From Myroides profundi (GTDB lineage: Bacteria; Bacteroidota; Bacteroidia; Flavobacteriales; Flavobacteriaceae), in contig NZ_CP010817.1 in the NCBI RefSeq assembly GCF_000833025.1, positions 2,542,001 to 2,606,000 on the forward strand: a DNA stretch of 64,000 nucleotides, written 5' to 3'. A model generated the notes under the pieces. That model was not told where the DNA came from and did not search any database. It saw nothing but the letters and a program-made list of their open reading frames with translations. The position numbers and the translations under genes are program-made. Positions 25,250 to 34,405 of this stretch are shown piece by piece. Positions within the stretch are counted from its first letter, which is position 1. The number at the start of each line of letters is the position of its first letter.

Positions 25250-25747
25250 CTATAATTTTAATGATAAACTACCTTTAGGCAGTGTAAACGTAAACTTCTT
25301 ATGTTGCTCAAAGTCAACATTTGCATTTAGTGGACAACGCAACTTCTTTTCTATAGCCTCTGTTGTATATCCATTTTTATCAAACCACTCCTGCATAGAA
25401 CGTTCATAAGGCATATACAAGCTATTACCTTCAGCAAAAAGAGGGATATGCTTATTTCCTATTTCATAAGCCACTAAACCTAATGTAATCATATCAGATG
25501 CTGTAAAGGAAATAGCTTCACAAGGCAAAATAGATACCATGATTACTTTTTGCTGGTCTTCATATAGGATATCTCCATCTTTTAAACTCTGCCCTTTACC
25601 TAAAAAACGAATAGCAATAGATACCCCATCAGCTGTCACTAGACGCTGAATACGCTTCTCTACTTGATACCATTCGATGTATAAATAATCGATATGCTTC
25701 TCTATCTCTTCTGACTTACAATTTCTTATCGCTTGAGTTACTAGCAT
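25250..25747 (-). CDS. ureE: Urease nickel metallochaperone UreE
   Basis: 165 aa, two-domain UreE. The N-terminal peptide-binding domain (about 1-75) is followed by the metal-binding domain with AYEIGNKHIPLFAEGNSLYMPYE, whose GNKH His is the conserved nickel ligand at the dimer interface. No His-rich C-terminal tail is present; the C-terminus ends FTLPKGSLSLKL. It supplies nickel to UreG. It is separated from ureC by 88 bases containing a terminator-like hairpin (25766-25801), so accessory-gene expression may be set lower than that of the structural genes. Confidence 0.93.
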   Translation of the reverse strand: MLVTQAIRNCKSEEIEKHIDYLYIEWYQVEKRIQRLVTADGVSIAIRFLGKGQSLKDGDILYEDQQKVIMVSILPCEAISFTASDMITLGLVAYEIGNKHIPLFAEGNSLYMPYERSMQEWFDKNGYTTEAIEKKLRCPLNANVDFEQHKKFTFTLPKGSLSLKL

Positions 25748-25765
25748 TCTTACGTTTACTTAAAA

Positions 25766-25801
25766 ATGAGAATACAGGGTTAAGAAACCTTGTATTCTCT
25801 T
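25766..25801 (-). terminator. Intra-operon terminator-like hairpin between ureC and ureE
   Basis: On the minus strand the arms GAGAATACAAGG and CCTGTATTCTC (with one bulge) enclose an 8- to 9-base loop, followed by ATTTTTAA. It lies between the ureC stop (25836) and the ureE start (25747). It may act as a partial terminator or mRNA-processing barrier. Confidence 0.65.
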
Positions 25802-25835
25802 GTTGTTGGTTTATTTGTTTGTTGTTTCTTATAGT

Positions 25836-27557
25836 TTAAAACAAGAAATATCTCTGTCCTAGTGCTACCTCATCTATTGGCTTACAAGTGATTTTCTTAC
25901 CATCTATACTTACCTCATAGTTCTCTGGATTCACAATAATCTCTGGTGTAGCATGATTGTGAATCATATCTGCTTTAGAGATATTACGACAGTTAGTCAC
26001 TGGAAGTAATGTTCTAGCGACCCCGTATTCTTCTTGAATACCTTTTTCTAGAGATACCTTAGAGACGAAGTTAAAACAAGTATTAGTTACTGCTTTTCCT
26101 AATCCACCATACATCGTTCTTAAGATAATAGGTTGTGGTGTAGGGATAGACGCATTTGCATCTCCCATCTTAGAAGCCGCTATCATTCCTCCTTTGATAA
26201 TCATCTCTGGTTTCGCACCAAATAATGCTGGTTTCCATATCACTAAATCGGCTATTTTACCTGGTTCTATTGACCCGATATAATTAGATACCCCATGAGC
26301 AATAGCAGGATTGATTGTATACTTCGCTACATATCTTTTTGCACGGAAGTTATCATTCCCTGTTCCTTCATCCTCTGCTAGACTACCGATTTGTTTCTTC
26401 ATCTTATCAGCTGTTTGCCATGTTCTAGTGACTACTTCACCTACACGTCCCATAGCTTGAGAATCAGAACTCATGATACTAAATACTCCTTGGTCTTGCA
26501 AGATATCTTCAGCCGCAATAGTCTCAGGGCGAATACGTGAATCTGCAAAAGCTACATCTTCTGGAATATCTTTACTCAAGTGGTGACACACCATCAGCAT
26601 ATCTAAGTGCTCATCGATTGTATTCTTTGTAAATGGTCTTGTCGGGTTAGTTGATGCAGGTAATACATTAGGGTACATTGCAGATTTTATAATATCAGGT
26701 GCGTGTCCTCCTCCCGCTCCTTCTGTGTGGAATGTATGGATTACACGTCCATTAATTGCTTGCATTGTGTCTTCTAAGAATCCTCCTTCATTTAACGTAT
26801 CTGTATGTATCGCTACCTGCACATCATATTGATCTGCTACAGATAACGCTCTATCGATAGTAGCTGGAGTAGCTCCCCAATCCTCGTGTATCTTTACTCC
26901 TAAAGCTCCTGCTTCGATCTGTTCGATAATAGGCTGTTCTGTACCTACATTTCCCTTTCCGAAGAAACCAAAGTTCATAGGTAAGTGATCCACAGCTTGC
27001 ATCATACGTCTAATACTCCATTTACCAGGAGTCACAGTTGTTGCATTTGTTCCATCTGCTGGCCCAGTACCTCCTCCTATCATGGTTGTCACTCCACTGT
27101 ATAGGGCTGTCTCTATCTGTGTAGGACTGATATAGTGAATATGAGTATCTATACCTCCTGCTGTAACGATATACCCTGCTCCTCCATGTACTTCTGTAGA
27201 AGCCCCGATAATCATATTAGGACTCACATCATCCATCGTATCAGGGTTACCTGCTCTACCTACACCTACTATCTTACCATCTTTAATACCGATATCTCCT
27301 TTCACGATACCCCAGTGATCAATGATAATAGCTCCTGTAATCACCATATCTAACACGCCTTCATGACTAAGATGATTAGAAGATTGCATCATTCCATCAC
27401 GTACAGTTTTTCCTCCACCAAACTTACTCTCATCCCCATAACTTGCAAAGTCTTTCTCTACCTCAATGATAATCTCTGTATCTCCTAGACGCACTCTATC
27501 TCCTACTGTAGGACCAAAGATTGCACTGTAGTTTGCTCTACCAACTTTTAAACTCAT
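25836..27557 (-). CDS. ureC: Urease subunit alpha UreC (catalytic)
   Basis: 573 aa, full length. Nickel ligands align with the Klebsiella enzyme at a constant offset of five: His139 and His141 (THIH), carbamylated Lys222 in [12 protein letters not shown], His251 (AIHTDTLNE), His277 ([10 protein letters not shown]) and Asp365 (SSDSQAMG). The flap Cys324 and catalytic His325 are in MVCHHLS. All active-site residues are therefore present and the enzyme should hydrolyse urea to ammonia and carbamate in the cytoplasm. Its ATG overlaps the ureB stop (ATGA, 27554-27557), so translation is coupled. Confidence 0.98.
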   Translation of the reverse strand: MSLKVGRANYSAIFGPTVGDRVRLGDTEIIIEVEKDFASYGDESKFGGGKTVRDGMMQSSNHLSHEGVLDMVITGAIIIDHWGIVKGDIGIKDGKIVGVGRAGNPDTMDDVSPNMIIGASTEVHGGAGYIVTAGGIDTHIHYISPTQIETALYSGVTTMIGGGTGPADGTNATTVTPGKWSIRRMMQAVDHLPMNFGFFGKGNVGTEQPIIEQIEAGALGVKIHEDWGATPATIDRALSVADQYDVQVAIHTDTLNEGGFLEDTMQAINGRVIHTFHTEGAGGGHAPDIIKSAMYPNVLPASTNPTRPFTKNTIDEHLDMLMVCHHLSKDIPEDVAFADSRIRPETIAAEDILQDQGVFSIMSSDSQAMGRVGEVVTRTWQTADKMKKQIGSLAEDEGTGNDNFRAKRYVAKYTINPAIAHGVSNYIGSIEPGKIADLVIWKPALFGAKPEMIIKGGMIAASKMGDANASIPTPQPIILRTMYGGLGKAVTNTCFNFVSKVSLEKGIQEEYGVARTLLPVTNCRNISKADMIHNHATPEIIVNPENYEVSIDGKKITCKPIDEVALGQRYFLF

Positions 27558-27928
27558 AATGATTTGTTTTTAAAGTACTGTTTCTCTACTTTTTTCATCG
27601 CTATAGCTTTAGCTTCTTCAGAGATAGTCTCTCCATTAGCTAAATCGTTATGTCCATATATCTTACGTTCACCAGCATAAGGTACTAAGTCTACCTCTTT
27701 TTCTTCTCCTGGTTCAAAACGAACAGCTGTACTAGCAATAATATTTAATCGTTTACCAAATGCCGCAGCACGGTCAAACTCCATCATTTTATTAACTTCA
27801 AAAAAATGATAGTGAGACCCTACCTGGATAGGTCTATCTCCTTTATTAACTACTGTAATGGTAGTAATCTCTCTACCTTCATTACAGATGATATCTTCCT
27901 CTTTAATAAAATATTCTCCTGGAACCAT
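27554..27928 (-). CDS. ureB: Urease subunit beta UreB
   Basis: 124 aa, within the family's usual 100-160. Conserved blocks are [12 protein letters not shown], the [21 protein letters not shown] strand pair and [25 protein letters not shown]. It is a structural subunit of the UreABC trimer. Separate ureA and ureB genes here contrast with the fused form in Helicobacter. It starts 17 bases after ureA and its stop overlaps the ureC start. Confidence 0.97.
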   Translation of the reverse strand: MVPGEYFIKEEDIICNEGREITTITVVNKGDRPIQVGSHYHFFEVNKMMEFDRAAAFGKRLNIIASTAVRFEPGEEKEVDLVPYAGERKIYGHNDLANGETISEEAKAIAMKKVEKQYFKNKSL

Positions 27929-27944
27929 TTGTTTTCGTATTAAA

Positions 27945-28247
27945 TTATCGAATAGGGTTGTGTACTGTCACTAGCTTTGTTCCATCAGGGAAAGTAGCTT
28001 CTATTTGTACATCGTGAATCATCTCGGCAATTCCGTCCATTACATCTTCACGTGTTAATAGTGTAGCTCCATACTGCATTAACTCTGCTACTGTTTTTCC
28101 ATCTCGTGCCGCTTCTAGAAGCTCACTACTGATATAGGCTATAGATTCTGGATAATTTAGTTTTACCCCTCTAGCCTTACGCTTTTTGGCTAATTCACCA
28201 GCCAAGTGCAAAAGCAACTTTTCCGTTTCTCTCGGTAATAAATGCAT
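27945..28247 (-). CDS. ureA: Urease subunit gamma UreA
   Basis: 100 aa, exactly the family length. It begins [20 protein letters not shown] and contains [29 protein letters not shown] and the [18 protein letters not shown] block. It is the small structural subunit of urease. First of the structural genes; 130 bases separate it from an upstream exported protein gene with no terminator seen between them, so the operon may begin there. Confidence 0.97.
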   Translation of the reverse strand: MHLLPRETEKLLLHLAGELAKKRKARGVKLNYPESIAYISSELLEAARDGKTVAELMQYGATLLTREDVMDGIAEMIHDVQIEATFPDGTKLVTVHNPIR

Positions 28248-28377
28248 ATATATTTTTAATTAAAATTGAAAAAATAGAATAACACTCCAACATAGATTTA
28301 ACTATATTGGCTACATATTGATTGATTAACTAAGTAGCAAAGATTTGACCACAATTACCCTGTAGTCATTATTTTTT

Positions 28378-28764
28378 TTAAACTATCCCATGAGGAATCT
28401 TAAGTGACTGATATAGCAAATATTTCGCTCTATGCTGTTGCAGATAAGCAGATACATTGTCCTCACTTAAAACGGGTGTAGTAAAACGCTCATTAAAAAC
28501 GTATGTATGCAGAAAGTGTAGTACATCACCTAAATCTATTTTATCAGTAGAGAAGTCCTTAGTGTCTAAGGAACTTACATATTCCACCTCTACTTCTATT
28601 TGACAAAAAACTTTAGACGCTTCTTTCTTGCTAACTTGATCAGATAACAAAACCTTACCTGATACGGCATAATTCTTCCCTGTCTCTACACGTTGGCTTG
28701 CAAATACAAATCCAAAATGAAAGAGAAAAAAACACAAAACGATAATTCGAGATAATGCTTTCAT
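28378..28764 (-). CDS. Small exported protein at the head of the urease locus
   Basis: 128 aa with a Sec signal peptide (IIVLCFFLFHFGFVFAS, cleavage about residue 23). The mature ~105 residues have several His (LHFLHTYVF, QQHRAKY, PHGIV) and an acidic stretch, but no family I recognise. I use ATG 28764, which places the signal peptide at the N-terminus; a frame-open start 23 codons earlier would bury it. It is co-directional with and 130 bases upstream of ureA, and a 39-bp sequence shared with the hypA upstream region begins 61 bases before its start. A periplasmic role in urea or nickel handling is a contextual guess. Confidence 0.65.
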   Translation of the reverse strand: MKALSRIIVLCFFLFHFGFVFASQRVETGKNYAVSGKVLLSDQVSKKEASKVFCQIEVEVEYVSSLDTKDFSTDKIDLGDVLHFLHTYVFNERFTTPVLSEDNVSAYLQQHRAKYLLYQSLKIPHGIV

Positions 28765-28825
28765 AACAGCGTTATATACCTTGTTCTTAATTATGCCACA
28801 AAGATAAAATCTATATACTCCATCT

Positions 28826-28864
28826 AATAGCACAAATCTTGACTATACTACCATAAAATAGGCA
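28826..28864. repeat. 39-bp exact repeat, copy 1 (urease locus)
   Basis: Identical over 39 bases to 39155-39193, same orientation. On the minus strand it reads toward the urease locus and ends in AAGATTTG-TGC, one mismatch from the TAnnTTTG box, so it may hold a promoter or operator. It lies between divergent genes at 28764 and 28923. Confidence 0.85.
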
Positions 28865-28922
28865 ATTGAGAACATAAATCGTTAAACTTGTCCTTATCTT
28901 TATGGACATAAAACACACAACA

Positions 28923-29393
28923 ATGAAAACACATAACTATCAAGCTACCATAGAGTGGACAGGTAACAAAGGAACAGGAACTGATAACTACAAGAACTAT
29001 GAAAGAGATCATACTATTACAATTGATTATAAACCTGCTATATTAGGTTCATCTGACCCTGCTTTTAGAGGAGATAAGACCAGACACAACCCTGAAGATA
29101 TGCTTATTTCTTCTCTATCTTCTTGCCATATGTTGTGGTACTTACACTTCTGCTCTGTAAATAATATTATTGTAGTAGCATATACAGATCATGTGACTGG
29201 TGTAATGATAGAAGAAGTAGATGGCAAAGGTAAATTCACTGAAGTAACACTCCATCCTACGGTAGTTGTAGCTAATAAAGATATGGTCGAAAAAGCAAAA
29301 GAACTACATCATAAAGCCAATGAATATTGCTTCATCGCTAACTCTGTGAACTTCCCTATCAAACACAATCCTACTATCCTTGTACAACAATAG
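28923..29393 (+). CDS. OsmC family peroxiredoxin-like protein
   Basis: 156 aa. Family features are a beta-rich N-terminus (YQATIEWTGNKGTGT), the central helix with the first redox Cys in ISSLSSCHMLWYL, and the second Cys in HHKANEYCFIANSV. OsmC/Ohr proteins reduce organic hydroperoxides through this Cys pair. I favour ATG 28923 (M-K-T-H-N-Y), matching the usual family N-terminus; ATG 28902 is an alternative, though a TATCTTTA promoter-like box overlaps it. Divergent from the urease locus and transcribed alone. Confidence 0.9.
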   Translation: MKTHNYQATIEWTGNKGTGTDNYKNYERDHTITIDYKPAILGSSDPAFRGDKTRHNPEDMLISSLSSCHMLWYLHFCSVNNIIVVAYTDHVTGVMIEEVDGKGKFTEVTLHPTVVVANKDMVEKAKELHHKANEYCFIANSVNFPIKHNPTILVQQ

Positions 29394-29562
29394 ACATCTA
29401 AGAAGTTCTCGACGGCATTGTTTTAATCCAAAACAATAATACTGAAACCCTAAAGAAATAATTATTCTTACTAGATACTCCACAATACTAATACATATTT
29501 CTAAAGAAAATCAAATATCCTATAATCACTACTAAAGAATAAAATCAACTCTTTACTTTATA

Positions 29563-31089
29563 CTATCGCTTCTTTTTAAGTAAACTCTTTGCTGTTGCTT
29601 TCCCTTTTTCAGTTAAATAGTATTTCTGGTTACGACTTGTAGGTTTATCAGGAATTGTCAAAGCAATATATTCTCTTTCAAGAGCTGCTTGCAAGTAATT
29701 TCTTCTAAAATTATCTCTATTTAATAGCCCTAATTTCTCTTGTAATTCTTCTCTACTGTGTATATCAATAAAAGCTTTTAAAAGCTCTATAACTTGGGGA
29801 CTATCTTGCATGGTATCTTGCATGGTGTCTTGCACGTTATCATGGATGGTGTCTTGCACGTTATCATGGATGGTATCATGGATGGTGTCTTGCACGTTAT
29901 CATGGATGGTATCATGGATGGTGTCTTGCACGTTATCATGGATGGTATCATGGATGGTATCTTGCACGTTATCTTGGATGGTATCTTGCACGGTATCATG
30001 TTCAATAAGTACAAGAGGTTCTGCTGAAGGAAGGGTAATCTTCAAGAAGTTTTCAGAAAACTGAAAGCAATCTGTACCATAAGCCTGTAATATTCTAGGT
30101 ACACCTGACCCTAATTGTTCTACTAGATCCAAGTCTTTAAATATTCGCATGATTTCTTTATTTCGAGGTACAGAAAAACCATAAAAAAACTCTTCTTTTG
30201 ACAGTCCGTCAGGCAATCCTCCATAGGAAGTAATCTCTAGTCGATCATCGAATATCTCAAACTTAGGAGCGATCTCTCGAGTATAATCATTATGTACAAA
30301 GGCATTTAAAACAGCTTCCCGCAAAGCGATTACATTCCATAAACGCCTTTCTTTCCTTTCTTTTGCTGTAATTTTAGCTAGAGTCCGATTCTCTACATTT
30401 AACTTATCTAGTACTTGGTGAGTTGCTTTTATCAATGATTCATAACCAAACTCATTACTCTCTTCTAACTCTACCCTATCTAGCCCTATATAACGAGCTA
30501 CTTTAACAGAGACACTATTGCTATCACTCATTAGATAAGCGACATAATTATATTCTTCTTTCTCAGTTAAAAGCTCTAGATTAGTAGCGAACTGCTCATT
30601 CAATGTCTTATTGATAAACTGAAAATAGATATGTAGTTGTTGGAACTGTAATTGTTGTTTAGGAGATCTAATCTTACTAATAGAGTTCCTAGTCCGTTTA
30701 CTATATAAGTCTTCTATTAGTTTAGTGGTCATAGGTTCTGAAGAGCTTCCTATTCTAATAAACGCTCCTTTCTCTGACATTCCATATTTCTTGATATAAT
30801 AAGGTTTCTCAGATCCTCCTGCTATAATAATTTTTATAACGTTCTTGCACTCTGTATTTTCAACAACTAGATCAAATAGCCCTAAACAGGAAGGAAGTAT
30901 ATTAGTCTTTAACCGATCTTTAATAACTAGTTGATCCTGATCAAGATTCTTTACTCCTATAGGGGTACCTTTATTATTAATACCTATATAGAGTACACCC
31001 CCTTCATTGCTATTTAAAAAAGCCACAACTTCTTTTTCTAAATCTGAAGTTAGCTGTTGTTTAAATTCTAGATGCTTATTTTCGAACAT
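29563..31089 (-). CDS. AlbA_2/ATP-binding domain regulator with internal repeats
   Basis: 508 aa. The N-terminal AlbA_2 (Schlafen-like) domain shows ENKHLEFKQQL and VAFLNSNEGGVLYIGINNKG; a GHKL-type ATPase segment follows (LREAVLNAFVHNDYT, then FEIFDDRLEITSYGGLP and QLGSGVPRI). After residue ~365 comes a low-complexity run of D-x-x-[QH]-D units (VQDTIHDTIHDN), then a C-terminal winged helix (about 440-500). Proteins of this plan are putative transcription regulators, often mobile. I start at ATG 31089 (M-F-E-N-K-H); the upstream codons would add a hydrophobic leader not typical of the family. Confidence 0.85.
   Translation of the reverse strand: MFENKHLEFKQQLTSDLEKEVVAFLNSNEGGVLYIGINNKGTPIGVKNLDQDQLVIKDRLKTNILPSCLGLFDLVVENTECKNVIKIIIAGGSEKPYYIKKYGMSEKGAFIRIGSSSEPMTTKLIEDLYSKRTRNSISKIRSPKQQLQFQQLHIYFQFINKTLNEQFATNLELLTEKEEYNYVAYLMSDSNSVSVKVARYIGLDRVELEESNEFGYESLIKATHQVLDKLNVENRTLAKITAKERKERRLWNVIALREAVLNAFVHNDYTREIAPKFEIFDDRLEITSYGGLPDGLSKEEFFYGFSVPRNKEIMRIFKDLDLVEQLGSGVPRILQAYGTDCFQFSENFLKITLPSAEPLVLIEHDTVQDTIQDNVQDTIHDTIHDNVQDTIHDTIHDNVQDTIHDTIHDNVQDTIHDNVQDTMQDTMQDSPQVIELLKAFIDIHSREELQEKLGLLNRDNFRRNYLQAALEREYIALTIPDKPTSRNQKYYLTEKGKATAKSLLKKKR
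29806..30000. repeat. In-frame minisatellite (12/36-bp units) inside the AlbA_2 gene
   Basis: Higher-order 36-bp units composed of 12-bp blocks (cores such as CTTGCACGTTAT and CATGGATGGTAT) repeated about five times. Each unit is a multiple of three, so copy-number changes would alter linker length without a frameshift. Long apparent frames on the opposite strand here are by-products of the repeat. Confidence 0.9.
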
Positions 31090-31180
31090 AACTTTAGCAT
31101 TATTAACCACAACTAAAATACTGATTACGAAACCAATAAAATAAATCAATTCAAAGAAGCTTAATCTTTTTTAGCAAATA

Positions 31181-31213
31181 AAAAACCTCAATAGAATGCA
31201 TCTATTGAGGTTC
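31181..31213 (-). terminator. Terminator of the TonB receptor gene
   Basis: Perfect stem AACCTCAATAGA / TCTATTGAGGTT (31184-31195 with 31201-31212), T-rich on the minus-strand 3' side, about 40 bases beyond the receptor's stop. Confidence 0.88.
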
Positions 31214-31251
31214 TTTAATTGTCACAAATTTAAAATCTGTGATATAAATAT

Positions 31252-33678
31252 CTAAAAATTATATCCTAAAGACACCATCACATTACGAGGTGCGCCTGCG
31301 AACACTCTGGTATAATCAAAACCTCCAAGGAAGTAATATTTATCAAATATATTATTCACATTCACAGCCAGTTTAAACTTATCTAAGTGATAATATACTG
31401 CTGCATTAGCAGTCATATAAGCTGGTAAATATCCCCATTGAGCATTCCCTTGAGCATCTTTACCTACGCTTTCACTTAGTCTGCGCTGATCTACATAATA
31501 GGCTCCTGCTCCGAATCCCACCCCTTTAAGTGCTGTATCTGAAAATACGTACTTTAACCAAATACTAGCTGAGTTCTTAGGAGCTCCAGGTAACAATTGT
31601 CCTTCTTCTGAAGCGATAGCAGATTCCTTCACCTCTGTGTCATTATAAGTATAGTTGGCCATAATTTGAAACTCTTTTGTAAGCTGCCCTCTCATATCTA
31701 ACTCTACCCCTTGAGAGATTACTCTACCTGACTGTCTATACATAGGTAATCCTGCTTCTGTCAACTGTCCTGTACCGATAAGCATATCTCTTCTTTCGAT
31801 TCTAAATAAAGAGAAATCCATTTGCAGCTGATTATCAAAGAAACCTGTTTTTAGCCCAGTCTCTACCTGGAAACTCTTCTCTGACTTAAAGGCACTATCC
31901 GCTCCGTAATCCTTATAATTAGCTACAAAGTTAGCAGCCACTGGCACATACCCCTGAGAATAACTAGCGAAATAATTAATCTTATCATTGATTAAATAAG
32001 TTAACCCAACTCTAGGTAGCCAAGCATTCTGAGTCGCTGTAAAAGGAACCTTAGTATCTGTGCTCTCTGACTTATAACTCTCATGTCTCAATCCCAATAC
32101 CATTTTTAATCTTTCTCCTACAGAGATCTGATCTTGGATATAAACTCCTGTGCTCTTGTAAGGGCTCATAAAAGGATATTGTGTGTTTGATCTCCATACA
32201 TAACTAGTAATATCAGCACCTTGATATACAGGATTATTCATGTCAAAAGTCAAAGCGACTACCTCTCCATTTTCTTTCTTACTACGCGCCTCGCGTTGGT
32301 AGCTATTTTTATCTCCTTTATACTGAGCATAATCTACTCCTACTACGATATGGTGGTCGATATTTTTGCCATATTTATCCCATTTTAAATAAGATACGAA
32401 GTTATCCGTATACTCCTTACCATGACGATCAAAGAAGCGTAGATTCACCACTGTGTTCTCTGGCGGGTTAGCATAGGTGTTTAGTGTTCTGTGCTCATTT
32501 AAGTCTTCTTCATAGATAGACTTCATATAATTCACATGCAGATTTACATTATCTGTAATACGCTGTGTTAAGCGTCCGCTAAGTGTAGTAGTCTTGGTCT
32601 TAAAGTAATCTGAAGGTTGGCTCAAGGTAAAGGTACGTGGCAAAGCATATAAATCTCCTCCCTTAGTACTCATACCTCTATCTAAATAACCATTGAATTG
32701 ATCAAATACTAGATCTACATCAAAGGTCGTTCCCTCCACTGGTTTAAACGTGAATGAAGGCGCTACTGCAAAGTTCTTGCGGTTATTAATATCTCTAAAG
32801 GTTTTAGAACTTTCGTACCCTGCATTTAAGCGATATAATATCTTCTTATCTTTATCAATAGGTCCTCCTACATCAATAGTAGTTCTTAAAGTCTCAAAGC
32901 TCCCAGCTGAGAAATTAATTAACCCTTTGTGATTTTCTAATGGTTTTTTAGTAACCATATTAATTGTTCCTCCAGGGGCAATATCTCCAAATAAAGAAGC
33001 TCCAGGTCCTTTAAGAACTTCGATACTCTCAAAGTTAATCGTCATCGGCGAACGATAGTAACTCTCTCCAAAACCGTAGGCAGAACGCATTCCATTTATG
33101 AGACGAATACCATTGTCATACCCACTTTTAAATCCACGGATAACAAACTCATCATAGACTGACGCCTGTGTTACACCTGCCAAATCAGGAATTACATCTG
33201 CTACCTGGAACACTTGTTTGTCCTCCATTAACTCACTAGACACAATAGAAATAGACTGAGGTAAATCCTTTATTCTCCCATTGTACTTTCCTCCTAATAC
33301 TGTAGAGTTGGTTAAATAAGAATTATTTCTTCTTGCCGTTACTAGAATCTCTTGTAATTGACTCACATCTTCTTCAAGCTTAACAACAAAACCTTCTTTA
33401 TAGCTCGCTTCTGTAAGTTCTACTGACTTTTGCTTATATCCTAAAGCATTAATCTGTAGTAAAAGAGGAAACTGTACTTGATCTATTGTTGTAAACTCCC
33501 CTCGCTCATCACTCTCTTCTACATGATCAGTACCGATCGTAACAGTAGCATAAGCTATGGGATTATTCTTCTCTCCTAATATTCTACCCGATACCTTCTG
33601 AGAAGTTTGGGCATTAGAGAGATAAGGAAGTAATAGAGACAATGCTATTATTCCTGATTTATGTAAATATATTTTCAT
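31252..33678 (-). CDS. TonB-dependent outer-membrane receptor (metallophore/nickel type inferred)
   Basis: 808 aa. Signal peptide to about residue 23 (LPYLSNAQ), then a carboxypeptidase-regulatory-like domain (about 29-105), a TonB-box-like LQEILVTARRN, plug domain (about 120-235; LPQSISIVSSELM, VLKGPGASLFGDIAPGGTINMVTKKP), and a 22-strand barrel ending in an aromatic (NVMVSLGYNF). The layout is that of siderophore-type receptors. It lies downstream of and co-directional with the ABC importer and HypAB/UreE-like genes, which suggests a nickel or nickel-chelate substrate; that is inference. A hairpin repeat occupies the 212-base gap before its start. Confidence 0.92.
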   Translation of the reverse strand: MKIYLHKSGIIALSLLLPYLSNAQTSQKVSGRILGEKNNPIAYATVTIGTDHVEESDERGEFTTIDQVQFPLLLQINALGYKQKSVELTEASYKEGFVVKLEEDVSQLQEILVTARRNNSYLTNSTVLGGKYNGRIKDLPQSISIVSSELMEDKQVFQVADVIPDLAGVTQASVYDEFVIRGFKSGYDNGIRLINGMRSAYGFGESYYRSPMTINFESIEVLKGPGASLFGDIAPGGTINMVTKKPLENHKGLINFSAGSFETLRTTIDVGGPIDKDKKILYRLNAGYESSKTFRDINNRKNFAVAPSFTFKPVEGTTFDVDLVFDQFNGYLDRGMSTKGGDLYALPRTFTLSQPSDYFKTKTTTLSGRLTQRITDNVNLHVNYMKSIYEEDLNEHRTLNTYANPPENTVVNLRFFDRHGKEYTDNFVSYLKWDKYGKNIDHHIVVGVDYAQYKGDKNSYQREARSKKENGEVVALTFDMNNPVYQGADITSYVWRSNTQYPFMSPYKSTGVYIQDQISVGERLKMVLGLRHESYKSESTDTKVPFTATQNAWLPRVGLTYLINDKINYFASYSQGYVPVAANFVANYKDYGADSAFKSEKSFQVETGLKTGFFDNQLQMDFSLFRIERRDMLIGTGQLTEAGLPMYRQSGRVISQGVELDMRGQLTKEFQIMANYTYNDTEVKESAIASEEGQLLPGAPKNSASIWLKYVFSDTALKGVGFGAGAYYVDQRRLSESVGKDAQGNAQWGYLPAYMTANAAVYYHLDKFKLAVNVNNIFDKYYFLGGFDYTRVFAGAPRNVMVSLGYNF

Positions 33679-33744
33679 TAGTAAATGTGTTTCTTAATTT
33701 ATATCCTATATAGGTATTCTCAAGTTTATTATTACTTGGGAATG

Positions 33745-33810
33745 AATCCGTAGTAAGTCCGTTATGAGTCCGTAGTGAGTCCGTTATTTTGGATAAAATA
33801 ACGGACTCAC
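33745..33810. repeat. 11-bp tandem repeat plus hairpin (copy 2 of 2)
   Basis: Units related to AGTCCGTAGTG (33745-33777, with substitutions) lead into a perfect 16-bp stem: arms 33775-33790 and 33795-33810 (GTGAGTCCGTTATTTT and its complement) with a 4-base loop GGAT. It is homologous to 13776-13844 and sits between the GNAT gene and the TonB receptor start. Confidence 0.85.
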
Positions 33811-33890
33811 CATAAACTTATATTATAATTACTCTATTCTTATTCGGAACAGAGGTATTGTAAAATGGTAGTAAAAACTTACAATCCTGG

Positions 33891-34397
33891 CTATTTATCC
33901 CTAACCGTTCTATCCATATGTAGTGTCTCAAACTCACCATACATCGTCGTTTTAATGAGTTGAAAACCTTGTTTTTGCCAATATTCAAAAGCTCCTGTTA
34001 AGAAAGGATGCGTATGTAAATACAACATATCTATCCCTTTCTCCTTGGCTACTTCTAATAAAGCATTAAACAACATGGTTGCTAATCCCGTTCTTCGATA
34101 AGCAGGTTCTACAAAAAGACGAGCGACCTCTACGGTACGATTATCTCTATAATCTAAATAGTCAAAACGATAATCATAAGGCATCATTCCTATCACGCCC
34201 ATGATATTATCATCATGATCTCTTGCCTGTAGAAAACATCCATGAGGGTGTAAAAGATAAGTCTGTTCAAAGTGTAAAAGGTCTCGGGGGACTATAGTAC
34301 TATCTAACATGGGAAAAAGACCTTTTCTAAATGCTTTGACATATTCTTTTATATCTTGAGCTTGGTGTAACTCTACTTTACTGATCTGAATATTCAT
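33891..34397 (-). CDS. GNAT family N-acetyltransferase
   Basis: 168 aa. Acetyl-CoA site RLFVEPAYRRTGLATMLFNALLE (motif A, R-x-x-G-x-A) and a C-terminal YWQKQGFQLIKTTMYGEF block typical of GNAT proteins. The acceptor is unknown. It follows the ABC ATPase gene with an 8-base gap, so belongs to the metal-uptake operon. A role in tailoring a metal chelator, or an unrelated passenger role, are both possible. Confidence 0.85.
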   Translation of the reverse strand: MNIQISKVELHQAQDIKEYVKAFRKGLFPMLDSTIVPRDLLHFEQTYLLHPHGCFLQARDHDDNIMGVIGMMPYDYRFDYLDYRDNRTVEVARLFVEPAYRRTGLATMLFNALLEVAKEKGIDMLYLHTHPFLTGAFEYWQKQGFQLIKTTMYGEFETLHMDRTVRDK

Positions 34398-34405
34398 AAT
34401 ACCAA

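Noticed and set aside
29794..30064. Frames of 75-84 codons of the ILHGVLHVIMDG type
   Set aside because: Other frames of the in-frame minisatellite in the AlbA_2 gene.
33745..33810. Simple Rho-independent terminator for the GNAT gene
   Set aside because: The stem is strong but there is no T-run on the minus-strand 3' side, and a homologous element with tandem units occurs at 13776, so a dispersed repeat is a better description; it might still affect transcription.
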